Of a stretch of DNA of 11,040 nucleotides, positions 8,134-11,040 are shown one piece after another. How positions within the stretch are numbered: position 1 is the stretch's first letter; every line of letters starts with the position of its first letter. The stretch is from Euperipatoides rowelli (Eukaryota; Onychophora; Udeonychophora; Euonychophora; Peripatopsidae): the NCBI GenBank assembly GCA_003024985.2, contig PXIH01S0011152.1. One strand, given 5' to 3'. The notes under the pieces were generated by a model, which was not told the DNA's origin, did not search any database, and saw nothing but the letters and a program-made list of their open reading frames with translations. Made by a program: the position numbers and the translations under genes.

Positions 8134-8466
8134 GTTCATCATCTGCAGTTTATCAAAATGTTTTATCGTAAACAAGATGTTTTAGTTAGTTTTTTCATAT
8201 GGGGTATGAGTAAGGTCAAATTATCAAAGGTTATAGCTTGCCTCCCAATCAATATGGGTGGCCTTGGGCTACACTCCAGCATTCATGGCGAAAACTACTC
8301 AGTATAATACAGCATTAGAATTTATCATAAAATATTAAAATCAAAATCTCAATTTAATCATTATGCCTACAGACACACCTCTCTTGACGAATGCTGGACT
8401 ACTGCTAAACATGCCTAAAAATTCATTTGTATCTCTCGCAATATATGAGTTAATAATGGTATAATA
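8134..8466 (+). pseudogene. LINE-B post-RT region fragment
   Basis: One frame reads without a stop from about 8137 to a stop near 8311. It contains FFIWGMSKVKLSKV (FIWG at 8194-8205) and LPINMGGLGLHS (GGLGL at 8257-8271). The FIWG-then-LP..GGLGL pair is a hallmark of the region between reverse transcriptase and C-terminal finger in several LINE clades. Beyond the stop, HTSLDECWTTAKHA and, in another frame, MPKNSFVSLAIYELIM keep the style of that region. The segment ends where hAT-B is inserted, and the same ORF resumes after it. Confidence 0.75.
8459..8466. repeat. Left target-site duplication of hAT-B (7/8 match)
   Basis: GTATAATA here pairs with GTATACTA at 8842-8849, one mismatch. The length fits a hAT insertion. 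Confidence 0.7.
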
Positions 8467-8841
8467 CAGGGGTGGCCGCATATGAGGTCAATGAGAGCCG
8501 GAATCCAGTTTTCCATAATTATAAAGAGCCATATAATAATTACATACCTAGTACAGTATTAAATAAATACCCAAATTCAACTTTAATTTCATTTAATTCA
8601 TTTAGTTAGTATTTACATATTCTATACAAGTCTTAAGTGCTAGTAAAAGTACACATTAATATGTATTGTATAAGAAATATAACTTCTAACGTGAGCATAC
8701 ATAAGTACACTCACCCAACTTTTTATAAAGTTCTGAAATAACTTAAAAATAACGGATTTAAATTTTATTTTCAATGGAAATGGGAGCACATAAAACTCAA
8801 CATAGATCCCCATGCGGCTCTAATGCATTTGCCCACCGTTG
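8467..8841. mobile_element. hAT-B: short non-autonomous hAT element (MITE-like), 375 bp
   Basis: It starts CAGGGGTGG (8467-8475) and ends CCACCGTTG (8833-8841), an inverted repeat matching at 7 of 9 positions. A second inner match is GAGAGCCGGAAT near the left end against the reverse complement of ATGCGGCTCT near the right end. Flanking 8-bp duplications differ by one base. There is no open frame of note. CAGGGGTGG...CCACCCCTG ends are common in hAT elements. Diverged ends suggest an old insertion. It differs in its termini from hAT-A and is probably another family. Confidence 0.75.
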
Positions 8842-8849
8842 GTATACTA
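8842..8849. repeat. Right target-site duplication of hAT-B (7/8 match)
   Basis: GTATACTA differs from 8459-8466 by one base. LINE-B C-terminal sequence follows. Confidence 0.7.
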
Positions 8850-9300
8850 TTTATACTTATACTAAATTATCATATAATAGCGCACCATAGCCTCAGCAAG
8901 ATTAAAAAATATAACATGTATACAATGGGGCTTCCATTTTGATAAATTTTATTGTCAAATAATATTATATTTCCAGCTAACTCTTAATTAGTTGCAAAAT
9001 TTTACATAAATATTGAACAAAAGTGTTGCTTTTGTACTGATATAGAAGATTCTGAGTATAATATTGTTTAGACGCAGAGAATTTGGGCTAGAGAAATTGG
9101 TTTCTATCATAGTCATATTACTAGTAGTCCACCCCTAACTATAAAAAAAAAGTTTCATTTATGGTTTAATGTAAAGATATATTCCATTAATTGTACTGCT
9201 GTATAAAACAATTTGGTCAATTGGGTGTAAAAAGTATTTACTGAAACAAAACCTATCCCTACAAAATGTTTTAATCTAATATTATGGATGAATATGAACA
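8850..9300 (+). pseudogene. LINE-B C-terminal fragment with decayed CCHC finger
   Basis: The segment after hAT-B contains KCCFCTDIEDSEYNIV (9021-9068). This matches the LINE C-terminal finger C-x2-C-x7/8-H-x4-C with Tyr in the His position and a stop before the last Cys. The upstream readings LTLN and LQNF and the downstream WAREI fit the flanks of that finger in other LINEs. Frames are broken several times. The end is guessed from the loss of coding-like reading near 9300; no tail or duplication marks it. Confidence 0.55.
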
Positions 9301-9666
9301 CAATCAGATACTTAACTTATACTTTGAGGTGACTAAATGGAGGAAGTTTTCCTATCTTCTCTTAATATTATAGGCTATAGTCAGCGAAGTTTAAAAAAAT
9401 TCTTAACTTTATCATAATATTAATTGTTACATAATTTTCTATTTATTTACGCTTCCTAATTCAGGAATTTAACAATGCTACAGCAACAACAATGTATTGG
9501 CACAAAGAAGTTTAAACAAAAATTGTTTGTAAAAAATTTCTATTGATGTATTTTACATTAGTACATTTCAAACAGACACACACACTCATCCACAAATTTT
9601 CATTTTATAATGTAGATTAAATAGGGTTAAATTTGATCCTCAGCCCAGATATCATGATTACAATGG
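9301..9666. other. No gene or element recognised
   Basis: AT-rich sequence with a short AC repeat near 9576-9585 and nothing else I can name. The 3' end of LINE-B may extend a little into it. Confidence 0.5.
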
Positions 9667-9757
9667 ATCATCATCATCATCATAATCATCAGCCTATATC
9701 AATCCACAAGAATTCTCCCAATATTTCTATCTTCAGCAACACGTTTTCAACCAGGCA
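9667..9757 (-). mobile_element. 3' end of a minus-strand retroelement with GAT-repeat tail
   Basis: An ATC repeat (9667-9690) is followed by CAGCCTATATCAATCCAC. Read on the minus strand this is a body ending GTGGATTGATATAGGCTG and then a GAT-repeat tail. I recall ends of the type ...GGCTGATGATGATG from widespread invertebrate non-LTR elements, so this is probably a truncated copy of one. The left part of the body, up to about 9757 (GCCTGGTTGAAAACG on the minus strand), seems to belong to it. Family and 5' boundary are uncertain, and no duplication was found. Confidence 0.5.
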
Positions 9758-10921
9758 ATAACATACATGTATTATATTTATCATCTCTTAACTGAATCTA
9801 TTCATAACTACAGTATATCAAGGCTTTGAAGGGTTAAGTTTTTTCAAGTTTACACTGCTATTAGAATATTTTCTTTTCATCATTATTACTCAAATTATTA
9901 AGAGTCAATTATTTGAAAACATGTGTACATGTTCTACCAGTAATTGATGTAATAAGGAGAAAATGTGGAAGTCAAACAAAGACGTTGGAGTTTCTCTTTC
10001 GAAACGATATTAATCAATTGATAGTCAATAAAGAACGGAAGTCAAATATTATGTGTTTCAATAAAGTAGCGTTTTAAAATCAATTATAAATTAAGAGTTT
10101 AAATAGAGTTTCTCCTTTTTAATATACTAATTTGTCTTCTATTTCCCATGATTACAAAAGAATAATGGGTTACTTAATTATTAATAACATAGATCAATCT
10201 ACAATATTAATGTAACCTTGATATGTTTTTTTTTTCTTTTAAAAGAGCCTAATTATCTTTAATTGAAAGTTTTCTTATACGTTCAAAAGTTTTAACTTTT
10301 ACAAAGAAAAGGTAGTTCGCTTTTGAAGTCTTATTTAACTGGAATTATAATAAATTCTGCAAGTTTTTAAATTCATTAATATGAAAAAAACTGTTTTAAT
10401 AAAATTTTGTCATTATTAACATATATTTTTTGGGAGGGAAGTAAGTATGGGTGTGGCCTACAACTATTATTTTTACCAATTCTTTATCAAGAGCTTGGAT
10501 AAATAAAGTTTTAAAATATTTGGCAAAGCATATTCATAGTAATTCTAGCTTTTCCACTATTGACAAACTTCTTAATTACTTTAATTCATAAGTAAATAAT
10601 ACTAGTGACTTCTTTGACTAAAGCAACACAAAGCGTCTAAGTTTCAGGTGGGAGGGGGGGGGGGGGAGAAGGAGAATCAGTTTCTCAACACCTCTCATAT
10701 GAATATGTCTCTGACATTTTTTTAACCACCCAGGGATTAGAAATTATTCTACAGATCATGTCTAAATTTCATTTTTTCCTTTTTACAAATCAGTAAAATA
10801 TAATATTACCCCATAAGGATATAAATTTAGTTGCATGCAAGTTTATTTTTACAATATAAACAATTAAAAGCCTTTCATCCTTCCTTGTACAGTCTCCTTT
10901 GTTCTTTGTTTAGTCTTAGGG
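9758..10921. other. Long gene-free AT-rich region
   Basis: No gene, RNA gene or element end is convincing. There is an open stretch of 48 codons (10445-10588, plus) that is within chance, a 9-bp inverted pair (9954-9962 and 10109-10117), and a 13-G run at 10654-10666. Confidence 0.5.
10654..10666 (+). repeat. Poly-G run
   Basis: Thirteen G in a purine-only stretch (GGGAG before, AGAAGGAGAA after). Simple sequence; its length may be unreliable in the assembly. Confidence 0.85.
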
Positions 10922-11040
10922 GATTCTAATTTTCTTTTCTTAAAGTGATTCTAGTTTTCTCTTCTTAGTTGATTCCAGTTTTCTCTTAGGTGATTCTAGT
11001 TTTCTCTTCTTAGATTATTCTAATTTTGTCTTCTTAGATG
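10922..11040. repeat. Minisatellite with units of about 21-25 bp, continuing past the window
   Basis: Units begin near 10922, 10947, 10971, 10992 and about 11013, each a variant of GATTCTAGTTTTCTCTTCTT plus AG and one or two bases. Unit 3 lacks three bases (TTC). Units differ at a few positions. The array is still running at the last base. The strand is pyrimidine-rich in most of each unit. Confidence 0.85.

Larger units (their letters stand above)
5745..9300 (+). mobile_element. LINE-B: older non-LTR retrotransposon fragment split by three insertions
   Basis: Four pieces on the plus strand keep the order of a LINE ORF2: 5745-6549 (reverse transcriptase), 7867-7909, 8134-8466 (post-RT region) and about 8850-9300 (C-terminal finger). 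They are separated by hAT-A, a SINE and hAT-B, each with its own target-site duplication. Removing the insertions leaves about 1.6 kb. Motif style differs from LINE-A: motif B is QGSVLS rather than QGSP, pointing to a different clade (Jockey/CR1/I-like is possible, not established). The left end lies within about 20 bp of LINE-A's right duplication, so LINE-A may have inserted into it. The right end is uncertain, between about 9120 and 9340. Confidence 0.7.

Noticed and set aside
9954-10117. Possible small MITE bounded by AAGGAGAAA and TTTCTCCTT
   Set aside because: Only 9 bp of low-complexity inverted match and no flanking duplication. Not distinguishable from chance.
10445-10588. Open stretch of 48 codons on the plus strand, possible exon or decayed ORF
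   Set aside because: The length is expected by chance across six frames in 11 kb. It has no recognisable motif and no convincing splice-site context.
1-11040. A new defence, toxin or other host gene system
   Set aside because: Every coding-like segment can be assigned to decayed retrotransposon ORFs, and the rest has no coding signal beyond chance.

Overview
This is an AT-rich stretch of nuclear DNA from a eukaryote, almost certainly an animal and most likely an invertebrate. Its recognisable content is transposable-element debris: two non-LTR (LINE) retrotransposons, two non-autonomous hAT-type DNA transposons, a tRNA-derived SINE and the 3' end of a further retroelement. I see no bacterial-style genes, no intact host gene, no CRISPR array and no rRNA. 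The species cannot be named from this window.

Layout. Positions 1-726 hold no gene, only a poly-C/poly-A tract. Positions 738-5714 are a nearly full-length, inactive LINE (LINE-A). It carries ORF1 (zinc-knuckle protein) and ORF2 (apurinic-type endonuclease, reverse transcriptase, C-terminal zinc finger). It is flanked by an exact 11-bp duplication at 727-737 and 5715-5725, and its 3' UTR has two hairpins. LINE-A looks L1/Tx1-like by domain order, but the clade is an inference.

Positions about 5745-9300 are a second, different and older LINE (LINE-B). Only its reverse transcriptase and C-terminal part can be read. It is cut by three insertions: hAT-A (6550-7858, 8-bp duplication ATCTAAAG), a minus-strand SINE (about 7910-8125) and hAT-B (8467-8841, imperfect 8-bp duplication). 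Removing each insertion with one copy of its duplication brings LINE-B coding segments back next to each other, best seen at the SINE.

Positions 9667-9757 look like the minus-strand 3' end of another retroelement with a GAT-repeat tail. The rest, to about 10920, shows nothing I can name. A tandem repeat with units of about 21-25 bp begins near 10922 and runs off the end of the window.

Nothing here works as a pathway. The window records successive insertions: LINE-B first, then hAT-A, the SINE and hAT-B inside it, with LINE-A next to or inside its upstream end. All coding regions are pseudogenes with many stops and frameshifts. I found no convincing new biological system. The most informative points are the complete boundaries of LINE-A, its very short 5' leader with ETS- and YY1-like motifs, and the nested insertion history of LINE-B.
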